From assembly GCA_016219965.1 (NCBI GenBank), contig JACRJM010000004.1, positions 62,001 to 126,000 on the forward strand: 64,000 nucleotides of DNA, read 5' to 3'. Below are positions 17,090 through 25,716 of the stretch, in pieces. The DNA is from Candidatus Schekmanbacteria bacterium. GTDB lineage: Bacteria > Schekmanbacteria > GWA2-38-11 > J061. The position numbers were made by a program, and so were the translations under genes. A model generated the notes under the pieces. The model saw only the letters and a program-made list of their open reading frames with translations. It was not told the DNA's origin and did not search any database. Position 1 is the stretch's first letter. Every line of letters starts with the position of its first letter.

Positions 17090-17124
17090 GTATATAATGT
17101 ATATAATAGATATACTATTGTCAA
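17090..17124 (-). promoter_or_regulatory. Promoter and operator of the RHH/PIN module
   Basis: A consensus -35 TTGACA lies on the minus strand at 17119-17124, with a candidate -10 (TACATT, 17-base spacer). Overlapping the -10 region are three hexamers, GTATAT at 17090 and 17099 and ATATAC at 17110. The outer two are a perfect inverted pair, the arrangement expected for cooperative RHH dimers. Confidence 0.65.
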
Positions 17125-17195
17125 TTACGTTTTTTTTCGTTTATAATGGTCAATGTATTGAACGCTACCTTGAAAACTGATAAACTTCAATTCAT

Positions 17196-18182
17196 ATGAA
17201 ATGCTGGGTAATTAAGAAATTCGGAAATGAGATTGAAAACCTCGTCATTGAAGAGCGGGCGGAGCCTGCTGCAACGGGTGAAAACATACGGGTAAAAGTC
17301 TTGGCAACTGCCTTAAACAGGGCAGATCTCCTTCAAAGGCGCGGGCTTTACAATGCTCCGTCGGGCGTTGTACCCGATATTCCCGGGCTTGAATTCGTAG
17401 GAGTGATAGACAGCCTCGGAGAACAGGTTACGGAGTGGAAGGGGGGCGAGCGTGTTTTTGGTGTTGTTGCAGGAGGTTCCTATGCTGAGAAATTAATAAC
17501 TCATCAGAGGACGGTTGTGCCAGTGCCGGATAATTTAAGCGACATCGAAGCAGCGGCAATCCCTGAAGCATTCATTACTGCCCATGATGCTCTTGTAACA
17601 CAGGGGAATTTCAAATCCGGCGACCTTGTGCTTATTTATTCAGTTGCAGGAGGAGTGGGGAGCGCGGCAGTCCAGCTTGTAAATCTTTTAGGGGGAAAGG
17701 CGATTGGCATTGCAGGAAGCGGAGATAAGCTTTTAAAAATTGCGGAAACTGCTTTGTTCCATGCGATTAATTACAGGGAAGAAGATATCTTTAAGAACAT
17801 CGAGAAAAAATTCGGAAAGCAGTCAGTTGATATTGTAATCGATACAGTAGGTGGAAATTACTGGCAGCAGAATTTAAAAATACTGAAGAATTGCGGTTTT
17901 ATTGTCATCGTGGGATTGCTTGGTGGCGCCAATGCCGAGACGAATCTTTCCCTTATCCTGACTAAAAGACTTCATATCACAGGCACAGTTCTTCGCGCCC
18001 GGCCTCTCGAAGAGAAGATAATTGTAACAAGAAAATTCGCTCATGAAGTTGTACCTCACTTTACAGATGGGAAGCTAAAATCTGTTATTGATTCAGTTTT
18101 TCAGTTTGAAAAACTCCATGAGGCGACACTGCGTATGGAGAATAATGAAAACACAGGCAAGATTATATTGAAATTGCAATAA
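17196..18182 (+). CDS. NAD(P)H-quinone oxidoreductase (PIG3/QOR type)
   Basis: A 328-residue member of the medium-chain dehydrogenase/reductase superfamily. It has the GroES-like N-terminal half (A-L-N-R-A-D-L-L-Q-R-R-G-L-Y), a G-L-E-F-V-G stretch and the nucleotide-binding motif AGGVGSAAVQL at about 150-160. There is no zinc-binding cysteine cluster, which puts it in the quinone oxidoreductase/PIG3 group that reduces quinones with NADPH. The predicted place of action is the cytoplasm. The ribosome site is weak. The gene ends only 3 bases from the convergent hybrid kinase gene. The natural substrate is not predictable. Confidence 0.85.
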   Translation: MKCWVIKKFGNEIENLVIEERAEPAATGENIRVKVLATALNRADLLQRRGLYNAPSGVVPDIPGLEFVGVIDSLGEQVTEWKGGERVFGVVAGGSYAEKLITHQRTVVPVPDNLSDIEAAAIPEAFITAHDALVTQGNFKSGDLVLIYSVAGGVGSAAVQLVNLLGGKAIGIAGSGDKLLKIAETALFHAINYREEDIFKNIEKKFGKQSVDIVIDTVGGNYWQQNLKILKNCGFIVIVGLLGGANAETNLSLILTKRLHITGTVLRARPLEEKIIVTRKFAHEVVPHFTDGKLKSVIDSVFQFEKLHEATLRMENNENTGKIILKLQ

Positions 18183-18185
18183 GGT

Positions 18186-20453
18186 TTATTTCTCTGACAG
18201 CACCCTGATTATTTCATTCTGCAGATCATTAAGCTTGTATGGCTTTCTTACTACCCCTAGAAACCCATGTTTGCTATAATCAGCCATTACATGGTCATCC
18301 GAATATCCGCTTGAAACTATTGCCTTAACACCTGAATCAATTTCGAGAAGTTTTTTTATTGCCTCTTTCCCACCCATTCCGCCGGGAATAGTTAAATCCA
18401 TTATAACGGCATCAAAGGGAGCTCCTGCGTCTTTCGCTTCTTTATAAAGTTTTACTGCTTCAACCCCATCATTTGCAAAGAAGGATTCATAACCTATGAG
18501 ATTCAGCATATCACCTGTGACATTTCTTATTAGTTCCTCATCATCCATTACAAGTATCTTTGCTTTCTCCGGCGCAGATTTTTCTTCTTTGAGATTTACT
18601 TTTTTTTCAGGTTTTTTAAGAGATGCCGGGATATAGATTGTAAAAGTCGTTCCCTTGCCGGGTTCCGATGCTACTGAAATGTTGCCGCCGTGGTTTTTTA
18701 TTATTGAGTATGCCGAGGCAAGGCCAAGCCCACTCCCACTCTTTTTTGTTGTAAAATAGGGATCAAAGATTTTTTCAAGATTTTCTTTTGGTATCCCTGT
18801 CCCATGGTCCTCTATAATTATCATTACATAGCTGCCATCTTTAACTGGATGTTTATTGTCATCTGCAGTGTTTAAATTCCTTGTTCGTATATTGATAATG
18901 CCACCTTCAGGCATTGCCTGGCAGGCATTTAAGACAATATTATTCATTACCTGCCATAATAGCTCTTTATCAGCTTCAACAGGTTTAATATCCTCTGGAA
19001 TGGAAAACTCGCATTTTACATTTGATCCTCTTATTGCAAATAAAGCGGAGTCATTGATCACTTCCTTTATTGAGGTTACTTCCTTTACAGGAGCACCCCC
19101 TTTTGAGAAAGTAAGCAGCTGCTTGGTCAGTGCCATTGCCCTGATAGATGCCTTTTCTGCTTCTTCCAGTCTTTTAAATTCCTTTTTTTCAGCATTAGTC
19201 AGCATTTTTACTATATTGATGTTTCCAAGAATTCCGGTGAGCAGATTGTTGAAATCATGGGCAATGCCTCCTGCAAGCAAGCCAAGAGACTCTAACTTAG
19301 CTGCTTTTTGAATTTCTTCTTCCATCTTCTTTTTTTCTGTCAGGTCGTCTATGATGAGAAGTAAATATGGCTCATTGTTCAAGATGAATCTTGAGAAGTG
19401 GCAGTTAAACCAAGCTTCTTTGCCAAATGTTGTTACAAAATGAAATTCACTGCGCGAGTCGGTTCCGGTCTCAAGAGTTTTTTCGGCACTCTGCAGAATG
19501 CCGGAACTCTTCCATGAATCAATAACCCGGAAGTTCTGTTGAAGTAGTTGTTCCTTTGAAGCCCCGACAATTTTTGCAGCAGCGTCATTTGCAAGAACAC
19601 ATTGTCCGTCACTGCGATAAGCATAAATCCCTACGGATGATTTTGTTATAAGCTTTTCATTGAAATCGTTTGCCTCAGCTAATTGTCTTTCTGCGTTCTT
19701 TCTTTCAGTGATATCATTTACAATTCCAATTACACCGGCGATCTCTCCTGCAGAAGAGTAGTATGGTCCATAAATTTCGTAAAACGATCCTGATTTTCCG
19801 GTTTGTGGAATGTTAAATTGAACATCCTCTGAAACAACCGTTTCTCCGGTTAATGCTCTTTGCAATAAGCGGTCAATGCCACGTTCTTTATGACGAGGGA
19901 ATACATCGAAAGGATTTTTTCCAATTACTTCTGACATTGAAAAGCCTGTCATTTCCTCCATAAAATGGTTCCATATAAGATAGTGTAAATCTTTGCCATA
20001 AACAATGATACCCTCTTTGGCACTTGAAATTACTGTCTCGTAAAATCTGGTTGTTTCCTGCAAGAGAGACTCAGAATACTTCCGCTCTGTAATATCTGTT
20101 GCTATTTCGAGCCTTACAACTTCGCTGTTCGTCCATGTGATAGCACGGTCGATGTTTTTAAACCATTGCCCTGTTAATGTGTTCTGATTTTCCCATTCAT
20201 AAGTTCCTGTAGGATTGCCATCTGCATCAACAATTTTGCTGTTTGAACAGAAGCTGCATGGACCGGATTGGTTTTTTTGCAGTGCCTGCCAGCAGACCTT
20301 CCCCTTTATTTCCCCGAAAATATTTCTGGCATAATGGTTTACAAATAGAATTTCATGGGTCTTGATGTCTGCGACATACACAAGTGCATCGATGTTATCA
20401 AGAATCATTTTGAACACTTCAGTAGATTCATTTATTTTATCTTTATTATTCAT
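18186..20453 (-). CDS. Cytoplasmic hybrid histidine kinase, PAS-PAS-PAS-HisKA-HATPase-REC
   Basis: A 755-residue sensor kinase without membrane segments. Three PAS modules occupy about 10-125, 130-252 and 258-375. The phosphorylated His is H399 in GIAHDFNNLL. The ATPase domain follows (N-box NNIVLNACQA, DHGTGIP, SGLGLASAY) and the C-terminal receiver begins near 631 with phospho-acceptor D686. The first PAS holds a C54-x11-C66-x2-C69 cluster, as in a group of redox- or metal-suspected PAS domains. No DNA-binding output is fused, so phosphotransfer to another protein is likely. It is divergent from the nuo operon. Confidence 0.93.
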   Translation of the reverse strand: MNNKDKINESTEVFKMILDNIDALVYVADIKTHEILFVNHYARNIFGEIKGKVCWQALQKNQSGPCSFCSNSKIVDADGNPTGTYEWENQNTLTGQWFKNIDRAITWTNSEVVRLEIATDITERKYSESLLQETTRFYETVISSAKEGIIVYGKDLHYLIWNHFMEEMTGFSMSEVIGKNPFDVFPRHKERGIDRLLQRALTGETVVSEDVQFNIPQTGKSGSFYEIYGPYYSSAGEIAGVIGIVNDITERKNAERQLAEANDFNEKLITKSSVGIYAYRSDGQCVLANDAAAKIVGASKEQLLQQNFRVIDSWKSSGILQSAEKTLETGTDSRSEFHFVTTFGKEAWFNCHFSRFILNNEPYLLLIIDDLTEKKKMEEEIQKAAKLESLGLLAGGIAHDFNNLLTGILGNINIVKMLTNAEKKEFKRLEEAEKASIRAMALTKQLLTFSKGGAPVKEVTSIKEVINDSALFAIRGSNVKCEFSIPEDIKPVEADKELLWQVMNNIVLNACQAMPEGGIINIRTRNLNTADDNKHPVKDGSYVMIIIEDHGTGIPKENLEKIFDPYFTTKKSGSGLGLASAYSIIKNHGGNISVASEPGKGTTFTIYIPASLKKPEKKVNLKEEKSAPEKAKILVMDDEELIRNVTGDMLNLIGYESFFANDGVEAVKLYKEAKDAGAPFDAVIMDLTIPGGMGGKEAIKKLLEIDSGVKAIVSSGYSDDHVMADYSKHGFLGVVRKPYKLNDLQNEIIRVLSEK

Positions 20454-20472
20454 AATTTTAAATTTTACATGA

Positions 20473-20630
20473 TTTCTTAAACATGTAAAAGAATATTATT
20501 TTAAATTATTATAAAATTATTTGTTTAAGAAACATTACCATGCATATATTTTAAGTGATAAAAACCTCTTGCGTCCCTTAAACCCTTATGTTAAAAGGCG
20601 CTCAATTTTTAATGAACCTTGATGTTAAGG
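20473..20630. promoter_or_regulatory. Candidate regulatory region ahead of nuoA
   Basis: The gap between the hybrid kinase gene and nuoA contains an 11-bp perfect inverted repeat, TTTCTTAAACA (20473-20483) and TGTTTAAGAAA (20522-20532). Nearer nuoA are two near-palindromes, CCTTATGTTAAAAGG (20584) and CCTTGATGTTAAGG (20617). They may be operator sites; no clear -35/-10 pair was chosen. Confidence 0.4.
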
Positions 20631-20643
20631 TACTGATTGCCTG

Positions 20644-21036
20644 ATGGATTTTTTTGCTAACTTTAATGAGTACCGTGAAATAGGTGAGTACATTCCTATA
20701 GCGCTGCTTTTTGCAGCAGCTATCATATTTGCTATCGGAACACTGATAGTTGCCCTCATTGTAAGACCGAATAACCCCAGTCAGGAAAAGTTGAGCCCTT
20801 ATGAGTGCGGGCTTGAACCTGCAACCCCTGATGCGCGCGGTGCATATAACGTAAGATATTTTCTGATAGCAGTTCTTTTCATAATATTTGATGTTGAAAC
20901 AATATTTCTTTTCCCCTGGGCTGTGGTCTATAAGAAGATCGCGTTTTTCGGTTTCATAGAGATGATGCTCTTTATAGTCATACTTCTTGTAGGTTATTTT
21001 TATGCCTGGAAAAAAGGAGCGCTTGAATGGGTTTGA
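20644..21036 (+). CDS. nuoA: NADH-quinone oxidoreductase subunit A
   Basis: A 130-residue membrane subunit of complex I with three helices (about 17-40, 72-95 and 98-122). The family signature [11 protein letters not shown] connects helices 1 and 2, and [12 protein letters not shown] marks the second half; the Cys and acidic residues near the quinone site are intact. It is first in an 11-gene nuo cluster and overlaps nuoB by 10 bases. Length is normal. Confidence 0.97.
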   Translation: MDFFANFNEYREIGEYIPIALLFAAAIIFAIGTLIVALIVRPNNPSQEKLSPYECGLEPATPDARGAYNVRYFLIAVLFIIFDVETIFLFPWAVVYKKIAFFGFIEMMLFIVILLVGYFYAWKKGALEWV

Positions 21037-21515
21037 TAGAAAACAGGTTTAGTCCAAACATCCTGATTACCAGCGCAGATTACATATTCAACTGGTCAAG
21101 AAAGTCCGCGCTCTGGGGAATGACATTCGGGCTCGCATGCTGCGCTATAGAAATGATGGCAACGGGTGCAGCCCGATATGATTTCTTTGAGCGTTCAGGG
21201 ATGGTTTTCAGGGGGTCGCCGAGACAGGCGGACATGATGATAATAGCAGGAACCGTTACGAAAAAGATGGCACCAATCATCGAAAAGCTTTATGCACAGA
21301 TGCCTGATCCCAAATGGGTGGTTTCAATGGGAGCCTGCGCAAACACAGGCGGGATATTCCCCACATACAGCGTAATACAGGGTGTAGATAAGATAATCCC
21401 TGTTGATGTTTATATTCCAGGATGTCCTCCAAGGCCTGAAGCTTTGTGCCACGGGCTTATGATGCTGCAGGAAAAGATAATGAAAGAAACGATGGCTAAG
21501 AAAGAGATTAAATAA
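21027..21515 (+). CDS. nuoB: NADH-quinone oxidoreductase subunit B
   Basis: A 162-residue peripheral subunit carrying cluster N2, the last iron-sulfur centre before quinone. The ligands are C38 and C39 (GLACCAIE), C104 (GACANTGG) and C133 (PGCPPRPE). All four are present, so the cluster should form. The gene overlaps nuoA by 10 bases and ends 2 bases before nuoC. It has the usual short B-subunit form; it is not fused to C or D. Confidence 0.98.
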   Translation: MGLIENRFSPNILITSADYIFNWSRKSALWGMTFGLACCAIEMMATGAARYDFFERSGMVFRGSPRQADMMIIAGTVTKKMAPIIEKLYAQMPDPKWVVSMGACANTGGIFPTYSVIQGVDKIIPVDVYIPGCPPRPEALCHGLMMLQEKIMKETMAKKEIK

Positions 21516-21517
21516 TA

Positions 21518-21973
21518 ATGGCTGATGATTTGGAAAAGAGACTGCTCGAAAAATTCCCCGGCGCTATAGAAGTGCTCCCTCCTCACAGGGATCTTCCAAG
21601 CGAGCGTACATACAGGGTAAGCATGGGCCGGATTGTTGATGTCTGCAACTACCTTAAAAACGATGAAAAATTTAATTTTCTATCTGACCTTTGCGGAGTC
21701 CATTATCCGGACAAAGACAAAAAGTTCGAGGTTGTCTATCACATTTTTTCAATTGAAAATAAACAGAGGCTAAGGCTCAAGGTCGCTGTCGGCACAGGTG
21801 AAAAGGTTCCCAGTGTCACAGGTGTCTGGGGTACGGCAGACTGGCACGAAAGAGAATGCTTTGACCTTTTGGGAATTGAATTTTCCGGTCACCCGAATCT
21901 GAAGAGGATACTTTTACCGGATGACTGGGAAGGTCACCCTTTGAGGAAAGATTATCCACTAAGTGGGCGTTAA
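21518..21973 (+). CDS. nuoC: NADH-quinone oxidoreductase subunit C
   Basis: A 151-residue subunit of the connecting module. The 30-kDa signature is at about 114-150: V-W-G-T-A-D-W-H-E-R-E-C-F-D-L-L-G-I-E-F-S-G-H-P and then R-I-L-L-P-D-D-W-E-G-H-P-L-R-K-D-Y-P. It is not fused to NuoD, unlike in E. coli. It lies 2 bases after nuoB. It has no cofactor of its own and supports NuoB-NuoD. Confidence 0.97.
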   Translation: MADDLEKRLLEKFPGAIEVLPPHRDLPSERTYRVSMGRIVDVCNYLKNDEKFNFLSDLCGVHYPDKDKKFEVVYHIFSIENKQRLRLKVAVGTGEKVPSVTGVWGTADWHERECFDLLGIEFSGHPNLKRILLPDDWEGHPLRKDYPLSGR

Positions 21974-22000
21974 GTTAGTTAAGTTAAATGAGTGAAATTA

Positions 22001-23137
22001 ATGGAAAAGATGTCTGAGGAAAAAACAGAGGGTACGAATTTTTTAAGGACTGAAGAGGTCATTATAAACATGGGGCCTCAGCATCCAAGCACTCATGGTG
22101 TGCTTCGGATACTCCTTAAACTTGACGGCGAGGTGGTAACGGACTGCGAGGTTGTGGTCGGCTATCTCCACCGCGGTATCGAGAAACTCTGTGAAAACAA
22201 AACATACAGCCAGAACATAGTATATACGGACAGGCTTGATTACGTTGCGTCAATGACAAACAATCTGGCTTACGTTGGTGCCGTTGAAAAGCTGATGGGG
22301 GTAGATGTCCCGGATAGGGCACAATATATAAGGATAATCTGCTCGGAGCTTCAAAGGATAGCAAGCCATCTTCTCTGGCTTGGAACACATGCGATGGATA
22401 TAGGAGCGCTTACTGTCTTCCTCTACTGTTTCCGCGAAAGGGAGGATATACTCGATATCTTCGAGATGTTAAGCGGCGCAAGGCTTACTTACAACTACAT
22501 GCGCATTGGCGGTGTTGCACAGGACATCCCGGATGGATTCAAAGAGAGGGTAATACGCTTTCTTGAGTCTTTTCCCGGACATATTGATGAGTATGAAACC
22601 CTCCTTACCAAGAACCGTATATGGCTCGACAGGACAGTCAATGTGGGTACTATTTCAGCCAAAGATGCGATAGACCTTGGTCTTAGCGGACCGAGCCTCA
22701 GAGGTTCAGGGGTGAGGTGGGATATAAGGAAAGCAGAGCCATACTGCATATATGACCGTTTTGATTTTCAGGTTCCAATAGGTACAAAGGGTGATACATA
22801 CGACAGGTATCTTGTAAGGATGGAAGAGTTGAGGCAGTGCGTAAAGATTGTTAAACAGGCTGTAGCTCAGCTGCCGGACGGGGAGATAATGGCAAAGGTT
22901 CCCCGTGTTATAAAGCCGCCTGCCGGTGAGGTATATCATTCCATTGAAGCACCCAAGGGGGAACTTGGTTTCTACATTGTAAGCGATGGAGGAGAAAAGC
23001 CTTACAGGGTGAAGATAAGACCACCGTCGTTTGTTAACCTCGAATCTTTCAAGAAAATGATCATGGGGCATCTTGTGGCGGATGTTATAGCGGTCATAGG
23101 AACACTTGATGTTGTTCTGGGCGAGGTGGACAGATGA
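22001..23137 (+). CDS. nuoD: NADH-quinone oxidoreductase subunit D
   Basis: A 378-residue 49-kDa subunit that forms the quinone site with NuoB. Key features are the N-M-G-P-Q-H-P-S-T-H-G segment (quinone-site His) and V-G-Y-L-H-R-G-I-E-K near the N-terminus. These are characteristic of the [NiFe]-hydrogenase large-subunit relatives that have lost the metal site. Reading from the ATG at 22001 is preferred; an in-frame GTG at 21992 has no clear ribosome site. The gene overlaps nuoH by 4 bases (ATGA). Confidence 0.97.
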   Translation: MEKMSEEKTEGTNFLRTEEVIINMGPQHPSTHGVLRILLKLDGEVVTDCEVVVGYLHRGIEKLCENKTYSQNIVYTDRLDYVASMTNNLAYVGAVEKLMGVDVPDRAQYIRIICSELQRIASHLLWLGTHAMDIGALTVFLYCFREREDILDIFEMLSGARLTYNYMRIGGVAQDIPDGFKERVIRFLESFPGHIDEYETLLTKNRIWLDRTVNVGTISAKDAIDLGLSGPSLRGSGVRWDIRKAEPYCIYDRFDFQVPIGTKGDTYDRYLVRMEELRQCVKIVKQAVAQLPDGEIMAKVPRVIKPPAGEVYHSIEAPKGELGFYIVSDGGEKPYRVKIRPPSFVNLESFKKMIMGHLVADVIAVIGTLDVVLGEVDR

Positions 23138-24291
23138 TAGCTGACCTTATCCGCGACATTGTTATCGCCATAATAAAGATAGCGGTTGTAATGGGGGTTT
23201 GCGCTCTTGGCGTTGCTTACACGGCTTACCTTGAAAGAAAGGTCTGCGGCTGGATTCAATCAAGGGTAGGGCCGATGCGTGTCGGCTATCATGGCATACT
23301 TCAGCCGATTGCCGACGGACTGAAGCTTTTCCTTAAGGAAGATATCATACCTACGCCGGCAGACAAGATAGTGTTTTACCTTGCGCCTGTGATATGTCTT
23401 GTTCCCGCATTTACAGTCCTTGCTGTAATACCCTGGAGTCCGCAGTTCTATATAACTGATATAAATATCGGTCTCCTTTATATATTCGCAGTTGCATCGC
23501 TTGGTATTTTCGGTATCGTAATGGCAGGCTGGTCGTCAAACAGCAAATATCCTCTACTTGGAGGACTCCGCTCTGCTGCACAGATGGTCAGCTATGAAGT
23601 TTCTCTCGGTCTCTCAATAATCGGAGTGATTATATTCGCAGAGAGTCTGAGCATGGTGAACATAATAAAAATGCAGACTGACAGCGGTATCTGGTTCATA
23701 TTGTTACAACCTCTCGGGTTTATCCTCTATTTTATATGCGGGCTTGCAGAGACTAACAGGCTTCCTTTTGATTTGCCTGAAGCTGAGACAGAGCTTGTTG
23801 CAGGATTCCATACTGAATACAGCGGTATGAAGTTTGCCTTCTTCTATCTTGCCGAATATATGAACATGATCGTTGTCTCGGCAATCGGGGTCACTCTTTT
23901 CCTTGGCGGATGGGGAAGTCCTTTCAGTTTTCTAAAGATAGAGTTCCCTGAGGGTCTTGGAATTATAAAGACAGTCCTTGATGCACTGATGCCGGTGTTC
24001 TGGTTCTGTCTTAAGATAGTATTTATGCTTTTTGTTTTTATCTGGATAAGGTGGACTTTCCCGCGCTACAGATATGACCAGCTTATGAGAATAGGCTGGA
24101 AAGTCCTGATTCCATTTACGCTTGTTAATCTTGTGTTTGCCGGAGTTATGTTCTTCTTCTACGAAAAACTCAAATGGTATGTCTTTTTCCCGGCTACTTG
24201 GTTTATCACGGCAATACTTGTTGTTTTATGTTTCAGGTTTATAAAGAGTTTTGATTCATTCTGTATGGCTGATGGAAGGCCGCAGGAGTAA
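23134..24291 (+). CDS. nuoH: NADH-quinone oxidoreductase subunit H
   Basis: A 385-residue membrane subunit that links the quinone cavity to the proton-pumping arm, with about eight helices. Family segments include A-Y-L-E-R-K-V-C-G-W-I-Q-S-R-V-G-P, Q-P-I-A-D-G-L-K-L-F-L-K-E-D and F-D-L-P-E-A-E-T-E-L-V-A-G-F. The charged loops expected for the E-channel are present. It starts within the stop of nuoD (4-base overlap) and ends shortly before nuoI. Confidence 0.98.
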   Translation: MIADLIRDIVIAIIKIAVVMGVCALGVAYTAYLERKVCGWIQSRVGPMRVGYHGILQPIADGLKLFLKEDIIPTPADKIVFYLAPVICLVPAFTVLAVIPWSPQFYITDINIGLLYIFAVASLGIFGIVMAGWSSNSKYPLLGGLRSAAQMVSYEVSLGLSIIGVIIFAESLSMVNIIKMQTDSGIWFILLQPLGFILYFICGLAETNRLPFDLPEAETELVAGFHTEYSGMKFAFFYLAEYMNMIVVSAIGVTLFLGGWGSPFSFLKIEFPEGLGIIKTVLDALMPVFWFCLKIVFMLFVFIWIRWTFPRYRYDQLMRIGWKVLIPFTLVNLVFAGVMFFFYEKLKWYVFFPATWFITAILVVLCFRFIKSFDSFCMADGRPQE

Positions 24292-24304
24292 AAGGAATTA
24301 TTTG

Positions 24305-24868
24305 ATGGAAGACTATATCGTAATATCGAGAGAATGTGCGGAAAGGAAGCAGGAGATCTGGTATGATTTCATGCAGGACTTGAAAGCTGGACTTGCCGTC
24401 ACCCTTGAATATATGTTCAGGAAAAAGGTTACCATGCAGTATCCCTATGAGAAATCCACGAAAGACTGGGAGATACCTGAGAGATGGAGAGGTCTTCACG
24501 CATACGCGCTGAAGGAAGACGGCTCTTACCGCTGTATCGCATGCAGTCTTTGTATAAAGACATGTCCTGATTCTTGCATATCAATGGTGGTTGAAGGGAA
24601 GGGGAAGGACAGAGTCATCAAGGAATTCACAGTCGATCTTTCAAGATGTTCTTTCTGCGGAATGTGTTTCCAGATATGCCCTGTAGATGCCATAGTCCCA
24701 ACAGAGGAATATGAGATTTCCTGCGAGTCAAAAGAAGAATTCGTTTATCCAATAGATAAACTTGTAGAAAACTGGAAGAGGAGCAAGAAGAGCAAAGTTG
24801 TAAAACCAGCCGAGACACCGGCGGCAGAGCCTGCGGCAACAGCACCGGCTCCGGTAGTAAAGGAATAA
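24305..24868 (+). CDS. nuoI: NADH-quinone oxidoreductase subunit I
   Basis: A 187-residue subunit with two [4Fe-4S] clusters. The ligands are C77-C80-C83 with C125, and C115-C118-C121 with C87, from two ferredoxin motifs (CIACSLCIKTCP and CSFCGMCFQICP). The last 25 residues form an Ala/Pro-rich tail, which is longer than usual and may contact other subunits. The ATG at 24305 has a GGA ribosome site; an in-frame upstream start at 24251 overlaps nuoH and is less likely. No nuoG or nuoF is next to it. Confidence 0.95.
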   Translation: MEDYIVISRECAERKQEIWYDFMQDLKAGLAVTLEYMFRKKVTMQYPYEKSTKDWEIPERWRGLHAYALKEDGSYRCIACSLCIKTCPDSCISMVVEGKGKDRVIKEFTVDLSRCSFCGMCFQICPVDAIVPTEEYEISCESKEEFVYPIDKLVENWKRSKKSKVVKPAETPAAEPAATAPAPVVKE

Positions 24869-24873
24869 ATAAG

Positions 24874-25395
24874 ATGGAAATTTCATCAATAGCAACTGTA
24901 TTTCACTATGTGATTTTCTTAACCCTTGCATTTATTACCGTTGCTTCAGCGATAATGGTGATAACAAGGGAAGAGATAGTGCACAGCGCACTTTATCTTG
25001 TATTGGGATTTTTTGGTGTAGCTGGAATTTATATACAGCTTAGAGCTCAGTTTATCGCTGCTGTTCAGATACTTGTTTATGCAGGGGGTATCATGGTGCT
25101 TTATCTCTTTGTAATACTCCTTGTAAACAAGAGGGTCACGGAAACAGCAAAGCCCCATACAGCATTCAAATTCCTCTCTTCTATAGTTGGCGTGACTCTG
25201 CTCTTTGAATTTTTCTATATCTTTGTCCGGTCAGGGAAGGTCATTTCCTCGGTTTTTTCCGGAAGCTACCTTCAGGGGACTGTTGAGAATATTGGCATTC
25301 AGCTTTATACGAAGTATCTGTTCCAGTTTGAACTTGTTTCGCTTGTGCTTCTTGCGGCAATGGTCGGCGCAATAATATTAAGCAGGAAATCATAG
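24874..25395 (+). CDS. nuoJ: NADH-quinone oxidoreductase subunit J
   Basis: A 173-residue membrane subunit with about five helices. The segment H-S-A-L-Y-L-V-L-G-F-F-G-V-A-G-I-Y and the L-V-Y-A-G-G-I-M-V-L-Y-L-F-V-I-L-L-V motif, containing the pi-bulge helix that reorients during turnover, identify the family. It lies 5 bases after nuoI, with nuoK 13 bases further on. The length matches E. coli NuoJ (184). Confidence 0.96.
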   Translation: MEISSIATVFHYVIFLTLAFITVASAIMVITREEIVHSALYLVLGFFGVAGIYIQLRAQFIAAVQILVYAGGIMVLYLFVILLVNKRVTETAKPHTAFKFLSSIVGVTLLFEFFYIFVRSGKVISSVFSGSYLQGTVENIGIQLYTKYLFQFELVSLVLLAAMVGAIILSRKS

Positions 25396-25408
25396 GAGAA
25401 TATAAATA

Positions 25409-25711
25409 ATGATTCCATTAAGCTGGTATCTGACTTTAAGCGCCATTCTTTTCATAATAGGTGCGGTCGGTGTGCTTACAAGGAAGAATGCCCTTATTAT
25501 ATTAATGTCCATTGAGCTTATGCTTAATTCAGCTGCCATAAACTTCATAGCCTTTTCAAGCTATCTCAAGGAAGTTACCGGGCAGATTTTCGTAATAATG
25601 ATAATCACTGTGGCAGCAGCAGAGGCTGCAGTCGGACTTGGCATTATCATAGCAATGTTCAGGAACAAGGGAAGCGTTAACCTTGATGATTACAAGCTGT
25701 TGAAAGGATAA
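25409..25711 (+). CDS. nuoK: NADH-quinone oxidoreductase subunit K
   Basis: A 100-residue, three-helix membrane subunit. Two membrane-embedded acidic residues of the proton path are seen in S-I-E-L-M-L-N-S-A and [10 protein letters not shown]. Homology to the MrpC antiporter subunit is a family trait. A TAGGAG ribosome site precedes the ATG. The length is exactly that of most NuoK proteins. Confidence 0.97.
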   Translation: MIPLSWYLTLSAILFIIGAVGVLTRKNALIILMSIELMLNSAAINFIAFSSYLKEVTGQIFVIMIITVAAAEAAVGLGIIIAMFRNKGSVNLDDYKLLKG

Positions 25712-25716
25712 TTGAG

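Noticed and set aside
24251-24304. Longer start for nuoI
   Set aside because: It would overlap nuoH by 41 bases and lacks a ribosome site; the ATG at 24305 fits the family N-terminus.
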